DNA from: a virus | Direction: 5' to 3' (one strand) | DNA length: 21,343 nt | Virus record (IMG/VR): IMGVR_UViG_3300035222_000011 | Location: 1 to 21,343 of that record | Shown: one piece after another, positions 12,950 to 20,900 of the stretch | Layout: every line of letters begins with the position of its first letter | Numbering within the stretch: the stretch's first letter is position 1 | The notes under the pieces: generated by a model | The model's input: the letters and a program-made list of their open reading frames with translations, nothing else | Database searches by the model: none | What the model was told of the DNA's origin: nothing | Translations under genes and position numbers: made by a program

Positions 12950-15255
12950 TTGATAAAATAAACGTTGAAAAAAGAAATGGAAGAGGAAGTGAACCTCTTA
13001 ATATTGATAAGATACATGAAATGGTTGAGTATGCTTGTGAAGATATAAAAGGTGTATCAGCCTCACAAGTTGAAATGAATAGTGGCCTCCAATTTTATGA
13101 TGGTATTACCACAAATGATATACAACAAATTTTAATCAAGTCAGCTTCAGATTTAATCTCCCTAGAAAATCCCAACTACCAATACGTGGCTGCTAGACTA
13201 TTATTGTTCAGTTTAAGAAAACAAGTTATTGGTAGATTATGGGATCATCCACACATCTACGATCATGTAGAGAAGTGTATTGAAAAAGGTGTATACGATC
13301 CAGAAATTTTAAAAAAATATGATAAAAAAGATTTTAGTAGAATGCAGAATTGGATTACACATGACAAAGATAATACCTTTACATATGCAGGCTTAAGACA
13401 AGTCATTGACAAGTATCTAGTACAAGATAGATCAAGTGGAGAAGTTTTTGAAACTCCTCAATTTATGTATATGTTAATATCTGCTACACTTTTTCAAAAT
13501 TATTCAAAACAAAGGAGAATGACCTATGTTAAGAAATATTATGACGCTATATCCAATTTTAAAATTAATATTCCAACTCCTGTTATGGCTGGTGTTCGTA
13601 CTCCTATTAAGCAGTATGCTAGTTGTGTACTTGTTGACGTTGACGATACTTTACCTAGCATATTCAGTAGTGACATGGCTATTGGAAATTACGTTGCTCA
13701 AAGAGCCGGTATCGGTATCAACGCAGGTAGAGTACGAGGAATTAATGCAAGAATCCGAGGGGGAGAAGTCCAACATACAGGAGTTATTCCTTTCCTTAAA
13801 AAATTTGAAGCAACGGTTAAGTGTTGTACTCAAAACGGAGTACGTGGAGGTTCGGCAACTGTTCACTTCCCTATTTGGCACCAAGAAATAGAAGATATTA
13901 TAGTTTTAAAAAATAATAAAGGTACGGAAGATAACAGAGTTAGAAAATTAGATTATTCTATACAGTTATCAAAATTATTTTATGAAAGATTTATTAATGA
14001 AGAAGAAATAACACTATTCTCACCACACGAAGTACCAGAACTTTATGATGTATGGGGAACACCAGAATTTGATGATATGTATTTAAAAGCAGAAAGAAAA
14101 ACAAGTGTACATAAAAGAAAAATATCAGCACAAAAATTATTCTTTGACATATTAAAAGAAAGAGCAGAAACAGGCAGAATTTATATAATGAATATAGACC
14201 ATTGCAATACTCACTCATCATTTAAAGATATAGTGACTATGAGTAACCTATGCCAAGAGATCACACTCCCAACCACTCCTATCCAACATATAGATGGTCC
14301 AGGAGAGATTGCACTATGTATTCTATCAGCAATCAATGTAGGTAAGATCAACGATCCAATTGAACTGGAAGAACTATGCGATCTTACAGTAAGAGCATTA
14401 GAAGAAATGATAGATCATCAAAAATATCCAGTAAAGGCCGCTGAAATATCTACCAAACAAAGACGATCATTAGGTGTTGGTTATATTGGCCTTGCACATT
14501 ATCTAGCAAAAACTGGACACAAATATGAAGACAAAGGTGCTTGGAGAGAAGTAGATAAATTAACAGAGGCTTTTCAATTTTACTTATTACAAACAAGTAA
14601 TGAACTTGCAAAAGAAAAAGGTAAGTGTGAATTATTTCATAGAACAAAATACGCAGATGGAATATTACCAATAGATACTTACAAAAAAGAAGTTGATGAA
14701 ATTGTAAATCGTAAACTATCAATGAAATGGGACAAATTACGAGCAGATATTAAAGAATTTGGGCTGCGACATAGTACTCTATCAGCCCAAATGCCTTCCG
14801 AGTCTTCTAGTGTGGTTTCAAATGCTACAAACGGCATTGAACCACCTAGAGACCACTTATCAATTAAGAAGTCTAAAAAAGGTACATTAAAACAAATAGT
14901 ACCTGAATATAATAAATTAAAGAATTTTTATACGTTATTATGGGATATGCCTAGTAACGAAGGATATATAAACGTTGTCGCAGTAATGCAAAAGTACTTT
15001 GACCAAGCTATATCAGGTAACTGGTCTTATAATCCAGATCATTTTGAAGATAATCAAGTACCTGTTTCAGTAATGGTAGAAGATTTATTAAATACATATA
15101 AGTATGGTTGGAAAACATCATACTACCAAAACACATACGATAGTAAAAGAGATATAGAAGAACCTAAACACTCTATAGATTACGATACACCTATCACACC
15201 TGAAGAACCTAAAGAGGAAACCAAAGAGGAAGATTGTGATAGTTGCAATATTTAA
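12946..15255 (+). CDS. nrdA: class Ia ribonucleotide reductase alpha subunit
   Basis: The large subunit reduces ribonucleoside diphosphates to deoxy forms, feeding phage DNA synthesis. The 769-aa chain begins with an ATP-cone-like regulatory domain (about 1-90). Catalytic residues are present: Cys227 in the YASCVLVD segment, Asn434, Cys436 and Glu438 in SNLCQEITLP, the radical-transfer Tyr pair in TSYYQNT near 717, and the C-terminal redox pair Cys764-x2-Cys767 (CDSC). All point to an active class I enzyme. I chose ATG 12946, which overlaps the primase stop as ATGA, over an upstream TTG at 12931. The beta subunit gene follows after 17 nt, and thyX downstream belongs to the same nucleotide pathway. 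Confidence 0.96.
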   Translation: MIDKINVEKRNGRGSEPLNIDKIHEMVEYACEDIKGVSASQVEMNSGLQFYDGITTNDIQQILIKSASDLISLENPNYQYVAARLLLFSLRKQVIGRLWDHPHIYDHVEKCIEKGVYDPEILKKYDKKDFSRMQNWITHDKDNTFTYAGLRQVIDKYLVQDRSSGEVFETPQFMYMLISATLFQNYSKQRRMTYVKKYYDAISNFKINIPTPVMAGVRTPIKQYASCVLVDVDDTLPSIFSSDMAIGNYVAQRAGIGINAGRVRGINARIRGGEVQHTGVIPFLKKFEATVKCCTQNGVRGGSATVHFPIWHQEIEDIIVLKNNKGTEDNRVRKLDYSIQLSKLFYERFINEEEITLFSPHEVPELYDVWGTPEFDDMYLKAERKTSVHKRKISAQKLFFDILKERAETGRIYIMNIDHCNTHSSFKDIVTMSNLCQEITLPTTPIQHIDGPGEIALCILSAINVGKINDPIELEELCDLTVRALEEMIDHQKYPVKAAEISTKQRRSLGVGYIGLAHYLAKTGHKYEDKGAWREVDKLTEAFQFYLLQTSNELAKEKGKCELFHRTKYADGILPIDTYKKEVDEIVNRKLSMKWDKLRADIKEFGLRHSTLSAQMPSESSSVVSNATNGIEPPRDHLSIKKSKKGTLKQIVPEYNKLKNFYTLLWDMPSNEGYINVVAVMQKYFDQAISGNWSYNPDHFEDNQVPVSVMVEDLLNTYKYGWKTSYYQNTYDSKRDIEEPKHSIDYDTPITPEEPKEETKEEDCDSCNI

Positions 15256-15272
15256 TATAATAAATAAATTTT

Positions 15273-16376
15273 ATGAGTAAAACAGTTTTTAATAAAACAA
15301 AAGGAATAGATACAACAAAACAGTTAATGTTTTTTGGACCCGATTTGTCTGTACAAAGATATGATAATATGAAATATCCTATATTTGACAAGTTATGCCA
15401 ACAACAACTTGGTTATTTTTGGAGACCTGAAGAAATATCTTTACAGAAAGATAGAAATGATTACTTGGATTTATCTGAAGGACAAAAGTTTATATTTACA
15501 TCTAATTTAAAGTATCAAACTATGTTAGATAGTGTACAAGGTAGAGGACCTTGTCTAGCATTTTTACCTTTAGTATCAATACCAGAATTAGAAAGTTGTA
15601 TAATTACTTGGGATTTCATGGAAACAATACACTCACGATCTTATACATACATCATTAAAAATTTATATTCAAATCCAAGTGAAGTATTTGATACGATAAT
15701 AGAAGACAAGAAAATAGAAGAACGAGCAGCTAATGTCACTAAAACCTATGATGAATTAATTGATATGGGTCATAGATGGCATTTGAATCCAGATAAAGTT
15801 GATATGTATGAATTAAAGAAAAGATTATATCTGGCTATGATTTCGGTAAACATACTAGAGGGTTTAAGATTTTATGTATCATTTGCTTGCAGTTTTGCAT
15901 TTGGTGAACTTAAAAAATTAGAAGGCTCTGCTAAAATTATATCCTTTATTGCAAGGGATGAAAGTCAACACTTAGCAATGTCACAAAAAATTATTAACAA
16001 TTGGACAGATTACGAAAACGATAAAGAAATGTTAAAAGTAATCAAAGATTGTGATAAAGAAGTTTATAAAATGTACGATGACGCAGTACATGATGAGAAA
16101 CGTTGGGCAACATACCTATTCAGTAAAGGGTCTATGATTGGTTTATCAGAAAAGTTATTACACCAATTTATAGAATACATGGCTAATAGACGTATGAAAG
16201 CTATAGGTTTAACTCCTTCTTACGAACAAAAACAAAACTCACTACCGTGGGTTGAACATTGGTTAAACAGTAGATCAAATCAAAATGCACCACAAGAAAC
16301 TGAAATAGAATCTTATGTAGTTGGTGGAATAAAACAAGACGTTACCAAAAATCAATTTAAAAAATTTAAGCTGTAA
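15273..16376 (+). CDS. nrdB: class Ia ribonucleotide reductase beta subunit
   Basis: The small subunit carries the di-iron centre and tyrosyl radical that NrdA needs. In the 367-aa chain the iron ligands are Asp86 (MLDS), Glu117 and His120 (METIHSRSY), Glu196 (ILEGLRF), and Glu230 and His233 (RDESQHLA). Tyr124 is at the radical position, exactly as E. coli E115-H118-Y122. Because the tyrosine is kept, this is an ordinary class Ia type enzyme. The C-terminus ends FKKFKL, which should bind NrdA. No good Shine-Dalgarno precedes the ATG. Its stop overlaps the next ATG by one base (TAATG). It is of normal length for the family. Confidence 0.96.
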   Translation: MSKTVFNKTKGIDTTKQLMFFGPDLSVQRYDNMKYPIFDKLCQQQLGYFWRPEEISLQKDRNDYLDLSEGQKFIFTSNLKYQTMLDSVQGRGPCLAFLPLVSIPELESCIITWDFMETIHSRSYTYIIKNLYSNPSEVFDTIIEDKKIEERAANVTKTYDELIDMGHRWHLNPDKVDMYELKKRLYLAMISVNILEGLRFYVSFACSFAFGELKKLEGSAKIISFIARDESQHLAMSQKIINNWTDYENDKEMLKVIKDCDKEVYKMYDDAVHDEKRWATYLFSKGSMIGLSEKLLHQFIEYMANRRMKAIGLTPSYEQKQNSLPWVEHWLNSRSNQNAPQETEIESYVVGGIKQDVTKNQFKKFKL

Positions 16377-16543
16377 TGGAAAGAGTTACAAAACATTGTT
16401 CTAATTGTCAGACTAAATATACCGTAGAATGGGATGAGGAGAAAAACGATTTAGAAGCTCTTACTTGTCCTTTCTGTGGATATGAGGTTGAACAGGAAGA
16501 CAATGATATACCAGAAGACGCAGAACACGAAAGTTGGAATTGA
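16376..16543 (+). CDS. small zinc-ribbon protein (55 aa)
   Basis: ATG at 16376, sharing one base with the nrdB stop, opens a 55-codon frame. The product has Cys8-x2-Cys11 and Cys31-x2-Cys34 (CPFC), a classic zinc ribbon, followed by a highly acidic tail (about 38-52). It has no signal or membrane segment. It overlaps the start of the resolvase gene by 41 nt in another frame. Small zinc-ribbon proteins of this kind occur in T4-like phages and may bind nucleic acid or polymerase, but the role is unknown. It is too short for usual ORF cut-offs and easily missed. Confidence 0.72.
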   Translation: MERVTKHCSNCQTKYTVEWDEEKNDLEALTCPFCGYEVEQEDNDIPEDAEHESWN

Positions 16544-17060
16544 TTACTCTTTAACGAGTCCAGCTGTTTGTATAAATGATGGTAAATTAAATTTTTATTA
16601 TCTGACCACCAAAAAGAAATGGCAAGGTCAACAAAGTGAGAATATAATTGGTTATGAACATAAAGCATGGACTGATCCTATTGAAAGATTCAAAAATATA
16701 TCAGATTTTGTATTTGATATACTCACTCCCATACATACTCCTACAGAAATTTATATTGAAGGCTACTCGTTTGGCTCTAAAGGTCAAGGTCTTTTTCAAA
16801 TTGCTGAAAATTGTGGAATCCTCAAATTTAGATTACAAGACAAAGGTTATAGTTACGATACAGTTGTACCGAGCGTTGTTAAGAAAGGCGCAACAGGAAA
16901 GGGAAACGCAGACAAAGATATGATGTATGAATCCTTTCTAAAAGAAACCAAAATAGATTTAAAACAAATATTAGACACTGAAAAGTGTGGTAACCCTTTA
17001 TCTGATATTGTAGATAGTTATTATATACAAAAGGTTGGCCATGAAAATAAAAGTCGTTAG
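16503..17060 (+). CDS. RuvC-like Holliday junction resolvase
   Basis: The 185-aa protein has an RNase H-like fold of the RuvC family, whose members cut branched DNA during phage recombination and packaging. The acidic active site is visible: Asp14 in VGIDYSLTSP, Glu86 in IYIEGYSFG, and Asp168/Asp171 in SDIVDSYYI. Between these, VPSVVKKGATGKGNADK (about 122-138) matches the basic segment of RuvC-like enzymes. I chose ATG 16503 because CAGGAAG lies about 5 nt upstream; an upstream GTG at 16476 and an ATG at 16482 remain possible. It overlaps the zinc-ribbon gene by 41 nt and is followed by the glycosyltransferase cassette. It takes the place of T4 endonuclease VII in this window. Confidence 0.82.
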   Translation: MIYQKTQNTKVGIDYSLTSPAVCINDGKLNFYYLTTKKKWQGQQSENIIGYEHKAWTDPIERFKNISDFVFDILTPIHTPTEIYIEGYSFGSKGQGLFQIAENCGILKFRLQDKGYSYDTVVPSVVKKGATGKGNADKDMMYESFLKETKIDLKQILDTEKCGNPLSDIVDSYYIQKVGHENKSR

Positions 17061-17712
17061 TACATGGAACAATTATCTCTACAAACAATATGCCCGAAGA
17101 TTCAAAAAAACGTATAAGTGGCCATTTGAATTAGAAATATACAATGAAGATATTGATATGTATGATAAAATACCAGAACTTAAAAAATTTGTAGACAGAA
17201 ACAAAGTAAGTATGCCTGTAAGTTTTCTTAAAGACGCAGTAAGATTTTCTTATAAAGTATATGCATATACACAATCAATTTTAGAAAGTAAAGATTACGA
17301 TAGCATTATGTATATAGACGCCGATAGTGTGTTCTATAAAAAGATTGATGTAAATTGGATTAAAAAACATTTACATAGAGACGAGTGTATGTTAACTTAT
17401 CTTAACAGACCAACTTATAGTGAGTGTGGTTTTATATATTTTAATATGAAACATGGTTTTATAAAACAGTTTGCTTCAGATATGAGAAAGATGTATGATA
17501 AAGATTTACTTTTTAAAGAAGAACAACAACATGATTCATGGATATTTGATGTAGTTAGAAAGAGATTTGAGGACAAATACGGTGTAATTAACCACGATAT
17601 TGGCGACGGAAGAGTAGGTCATGTTCAAGCTAGATCAATTTTAGGTAAAGTATATGACCATACTAAAGGAATAAGAAAGATAAAAGGTAAAAGTAAAGAA
17701 TCTAGATTATGA
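17041..17712 (+). CDS. glycosyltransferase-like protein (GT-A fold, DxD)
   Basis: The 223-aa product begins MKIKVVSTWNNYLYKQYARR, has SFLKDAVRFSYKVYAY (about 61-76) and the nucleotide-sugar motif YIDADSVFYKK with DAD at 93-95. It ends with the basic segment KGIRKIKGKSKESRL. The layout, with a DxD after about 90 residues, fits a GT-A fold, metal-dependent glycosyltransferase. The acceptor and donor are unknown. I took the ATG at 17041 (AAGG 6 nt upstream) over an upstream in-frame TTG. It is the first of five linked genes, and its stop overlaps the next start as ATGA. Host cell-surface glycan, virion protein or DNA-base modification are all possible targets. Confidence 0.72.
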   Translation: MKIKVVSTWNNYLYKQYARRFKKTYKWPFELEIYNEDIDMYDKIPELKKFVDRNKVSMPVSFLKDAVRFSYKVYAYTQSILESKDYDSIMYIDADSVFYKKIDVNWIKKHLHRDECMLTYLNRPTYSECGFIYFNMKHGFIKQFASDMRKMYDKDLLFKEEQQHDSWIFDVVRKRFEDKYGVINHDIGDGRVGHVQARSILGKVYDHTKGIRKIKGKSKESRL

Positions 17713-18398
17713 TTAATATTGTACCAACTCCTTGTAATGTTTTTATAGGATATGATTATGGTGAGCCAGTAGCATACCACATACTATCTGAAAGTATTAG
17801 ATCACATGCTAGTGGACCTGTAAGTATAACTCCATTAAGTTTAAATAATTTACGAGAATTTAAAAGAGCAAAAGAATCCAATCAATCAACAGACTTTGCA
17901 TTTAGCAGATTTTTAGTACCTTATCTATCAAAATATAAGGGCTGGTCAGTTTATATGGATTGTGATATGATGTTTAGATCAGATATTTACGATTTATATG
18001 GTCATGCTACATACAAATATTCTGTTATGTGTTGTAAACATGATTATATACCTAAACAAGATGTAAAATTTAGAGCTGCAAAAAATCTAACGTTTCCTAA
18101 AAAGAACTGGTCTAGTGTAATGTTATTTCACAATTCACAATGTACAGCACTAACACCTGAATATGTTAACAAGGCAAGTGGTTTAGACTTACACCAATTT
18201 AAATGGTTAGAAAGAGAACATATGATAGGTGATATACCTTTAGAGTGGAACTGGTTAGTAAATGAATATAATTATAATCCAGACGCAAAAAATGTCCATT
18301 GGACATTAGGTGGTCCTTGGTATAAAGATTATGAGAATCAAGATTATGCAGATGAATGGTTTCATTTATATGATATAACAACAAAGGTTAGATTATGA
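17709..18398 (+). CDS. glycosyltransferase, GT8-like
   Basis: The 229-aa protein shows features of GT8-type enzymes, retaining transferases that use UDP-sugars: NVFIGYDYGEPVAYHILSES (10-29) at the start, DFAFSRFLVPYLS (62-74), and YMDCDMMF with the metal-binding DCD at 84-86. Downstream are NWSSVMLFHN, LEWNWLVNEY and VHWTLGGPWYKDY, the last resembling the HW/HF-x-G nucleotide-binding end of GT8 proteins. It is likely cytoplasmic, with no signal peptide. It overlaps both neighbours by 4 nt (ATGA), so translation is coupled. It may add a second sugar after the preceding enzyme. Acceptor unknown. Confidence 0.8.
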   Translation: MINIVPTPCNVFIGYDYGEPVAYHILSESIRSHASGPVSITPLSLNNLREFKRAKESNQSTDFAFSRFLVPYLSKYKGWSVYMDCDMMFRSDIYDLYGHATYKYSVMCCKHDYIPKQDVKFRAAKNLTFPKKNWSSVMLFHNSQCTALTPEYVNKASGLDLHQFKWLEREHMIGDIPLEWNWLVNEYNYNPDAKNVHWTLGGPWYKDYENQDYADEWFHLYDITTKVRL

Positions 18399-19303
18399 TT
18401 ATAGGTATCAAAGGTGCATTTAACACCAAGGCTGGTTTTGTTTTCCCTACACATGAAGATTTTAAACTTATAGAATATAAAGATAGAGATAAACATAAAG
18501 CAGACGCATATATTCAATCAAATATATTAGGTAGAATGAAGATAATAAACTCTGATATGTACAGATATATTTTAGACCAAAAGAAACCTATATTAGTTGT
18601 AGAACAAGCAACCTTTAGACAGAATTTAAATATAGATAAACCAGATTATTATTATAGAGTAGGTAGAGATTGTTATACTTACAATAAAGGTAATTTTAAT
18701 AATAAAAACTGTAAACCAGGTAGATGGTTGAAGATACAGAAAGAACAAAACATTGAGATAAAACCATGGAAGAAAAATGGTGATTATATTTTATTACTAT
18801 TACAAAATCCTGTAGACACCAGTTTAAATGATCTAGTAAGTAGAAATAGTGACTATGATAATTGGGTAAAAGATATTATAATAAAAATTTCAAAATATAC
18901 TGCTGAAGACATTATGGTTAGATTACACCCTAGATTTCCTTTAAGATATAACTTACGATCTTTATTAAATTTAAAAGTAAGAAACAATATAATTTTTAGT
19001 AAACATGTTGGTGATGATTTTAATAAATCTAGTAGTAAAGACTTATATAAAGACCTAGATCATGCTAGAGTTGCAATATCATATTCAAGTAATGCATTAG
19101 TAGAAACAGTTTGTGCTGGTATACCTACTATCACATTATCAAAAACATCACATGCTTGGCCAGTGTCTTTTCATAATATAGATGTGTTAGAGGAAACAGT
19201 AATGCCAGAGAAAGATAGAACACAATGGTTATATGACATGGCCTATACACAATGGAAAATGAGTGAGATAAATAGTGGCGAGGTACACAAAAGGTTATTA
19301 TGA
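18395..19303 (+). CDS. GT-B-like glycan-synthesis protein, paralogue A
   Basis: A 302-aa cytoplasmic protein beginning MIIGIKGAFNTKAGFVF. A C-terminal region contains MVRLHPRF (about 173-180), then ARVAISYSSNALVETVCAGIPTITL (about 225-249) and HAWPVSFHNID. The S-S-N-A-L-V-E-x-x-x-x-G-I-P pattern is the nucleotide-sugar side of GT-B type transferases and capsule-export/synthesis families. Its last 110 residues align with those of the next gene. The N-terminal half is not recognised. ATGA overlaps join it to both neighbours. Enzymatic role is inferred from the motif and from its setting between glycosyltransferases and an SGNH protein. Confidence 0.62.
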   Translation: MIIGIKGAFNTKAGFVFPTHEDFKLIEYKDRDKHKADAYIQSNILGRMKIINSDMYRYILDQKKPILVVEQATFRQNLNIDKPDYYYRVGRDCYTYNKGNFNNKNCKPGRWLKIQKEQNIEIKPWKKNGDYILLLLQNPVDTSLNDLVSRNSDYDNWVKDIIIKISKYTAEDIMVRLHPRFPLRYNLRSLLNLKVRNNIIFSKHVGDDFNKSSSKDLYKDLDHARVAISYSSNALVETVCAGIPTITLSKTSHAWPVSFHNIDVLEETVMPEKDRTQWLYDMAYTQWKMSEINSGEVHKRLL

Positions 19304-20130
19304 TTTTTACACATAGAATGGATAAAATTGATTGTTTATCCCACGAAATTTGGCCTGCCTTGGAAAAGGGCTGGCCAAAAACAAGTTTAGACCAACATTT
19401 TTTTTGGGGTTTAGGTGGTGATAACGTATCAAAGATTGAACAACTAGAAAAACATGGACAAGAATGGTACTATGTTGATGTTGGTTATTTAACTCAACCA
19501 ATTACAAGATACCCTATCCCTAAAATACACGATTACGATAAAACTTACTTTAGAATTGTAAAAGGTAAGATACACACATTAGAAGGATCAAAAAAAGGTG
19601 GTGATGTTAGATTAAAAGAATTAGCAAAAAAAGGTCTACCATCTAAATTTGAAAATTGGAAAGGTGGTGAAGGAGATCATATACTAATATGTCCTTCCTC
19701 TGAAACGGTAACTTATAAACATAATAATCTGACTCAAGGAGATTGGGTAGATAGAGCAATTTCACAAATAAAAAAATTAACAAATAGAGATATAAGAATT
19801 AGATATAAACCTAGACCAAACAATGAATGGTGGGGTAAAGATATAAAAGAAGATTTAGATGATTGCCATTGTTTAATTACCAATATGAGTTTATCAGCTA
19901 TTGACTCAATATTAGAAGGTGTGCCTGTTGTGTGTGATGGTAGAAACGTTGCATGGCCAGTATCTACAAGATTTATTCAATTTATAAATGATCCATTAAA
20001 ACCTACAAAAGATAATGTAAATGAGTGGATGAAATTATTGGCAAACAACCAATTTACAATAGAAGAAATGAAAAATGGAACTGCCTATAAAGTTTTATCT
20101 AAACAACCAAATAAGGTATTTACAATATGA
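19300..20130 (+). CDS. GT-B-like glycan-synthesis protein, paralogue B
   Basis: A 276-aa protein that resembles the preceding one in its C-terminal half: DDCHCLITNMSLSAIDSIL then EGVPVVCDGRNVAWPVSTRFI, followed by VNEWMKLLANNQFTIEEMKNG, against the WLYDMAYTQWKMSEINSG end of its neighbour. The N-terminal part (MIFTHRMDKIDCLSHEIWPALEKG) is different, with Trp-rich patches. IRYKPRPNNEWWGKD takes the place of the MVRLHPRF block. Similarity suggests an old tandem duplication with divergence. It could transfer a different sugar or form a heterodimer with paralogue A. It overlaps both neighbours as ATGA. The activity is unproven. Confidence 0.6.
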   Translation: MIFTHRMDKIDCLSHEIWPALEKGWPKTSLDQHFFWGLGGDNVSKIEQLEKHGQEWYYVDVGYLTQPITRYPIPKIHDYDKTYFRIVKGKIHTLEGSKKGGDVRLKELAKKGLPSKFENWKGGEGDHILICPSSETVTYKHNNLTQGDWVDRAISQIKKLTNRDIRIRYKPRPNNEWWGKDIKEDLDDCHCLITNMSLSAIDSILEGVPVVCDGRNVAWPVSTRFIQFINDPLKPTKDNVNEWMKLLANNQFTIEEMKNGTAYKVLSKQPNKVFTI

Positions 20131-20900
20131 AAAATATAATGTTAGTAAGTGGTTGTAGTTGGTCAGCTAATGATTTAATTTCTACTTTTCATCCTGAATT
20201 GGAATGTAATTGGCCTAAATGGCCAGAACTAGTTGCTAAGGAATTGAATATGGATTTAGTTAACTTGTCAGCTTCAGGTGCAGGTAATGAAAAAATTTAT
20301 AGTAGTATATCAGATTACTTAACTAATTTTAGTACAAGAGTAGGTTTAGTAGTGGCTGCCTGGTCACAAGGTCATAGACGTGATTGGTCAGAAACCATTC
20401 ACAAGAAACAGGTATGGAGAAATGATTGGTTTGACATAAAAGGTGATCTTGATTATCATGTTTTAAAATCTATAAGATTACAATTTGCATATCAAAATTT
20501 ATGTAGACATCTTAATGTACCGTATGTACAATTTCAAATGATCTCCTTATGGAGATCACACATAAACAAAAAATTTCACGAGCAATATCACAAGGTGTAT
20601 CCAAAAAAAAATAATTTTTTTTCTTTTAGAAGTAAAATTTTAAATGCAAAAGCAGATTACTTTAAAGCTTTAATACAATCAACAGGTTATTATAATAGAA
20701 TGAATAAGAACTTTCTAGGTTGGCCTGGTGATGTAATTACTAACAAGTATTATGACCAAGAAAAATCATGGACATTGAGTTATTGTTTAGATATTAAACA
20801 TAGAATATCTGATTTAGATAGACACCCTAACAAAATAGGTCAAGAGAAATTAGCAGAGGAGTTTTTAAAGAGATATAAAAAATTTAAAGATGAACGTTGA
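20127..20900 (+). CDS. SGNH-hydrolase-like protein
   Basis: A 257-aa protein beginning MKNIMLVSGCSWSANDLIS: the early G-C-S fits block I of SGNH hydrolases, with Ser11 as nucleophile. NLSASGAGNEKIY (46-58) fits block II with Gly and Asn, and VVAAWSQGHRRDW may correspond to block III. Near the end DLDRHPNKIGQEKLAEEF carries Asp231-x-His233-Pro, close to the catalytic block V, though the usual spacing is DxxH. SGNH enzymes cut or transfer acyl groups on glycans, so O-acetyl esterase or acetyltransferase activity is plausible beside glycosyltransferases. No signal peptide is seen. The perfect inverted repeat at 20540-20557 is inside it. Last of the linked cassette. Confidence 0.65.
   Translation: MKNIMLVSGCSWSANDLISTFHPELECNWPKWPELVAKELNMDLVNLSASGAGNEKIYSSISDYLTNFSTRVGLVVAAWSQGHRRDWSETIHKKQVWRNDWFDIKGDLDYHVLKSIRLQFAYQNLCRHLNVPYVQFQMISLWRSHINKKFHEQYHKVYPKKNNFFSFRSKILNAKADYFKALIQSTGYYNRMNKNFLGWPGDVITNKYYDQEKSWTLSYCLDIKHRISDLDRHPNKIGQEKLAEEFLKRYKKFKDER
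20540..20557 (+). other. perfect inverted repeat inside the SGNH gene
   Basis: GATCTCC (20540-20546), TTAT (20547-20550) and GGAGATC (20551-20557) form a perfect 7-bp stem with a 4-nt loop. It is within coding sequence with no following T-run, so a terminator is unlikely. Function unknown; chance is possible. Confidence 0.35.

Noticed and set aside
13526-13891. Plus-strand 121-codon frame inside nrdA
   Set aside because: It is in another frame of a highly conserved nrdA region, and its Leu-rich translation looks like a shadow.
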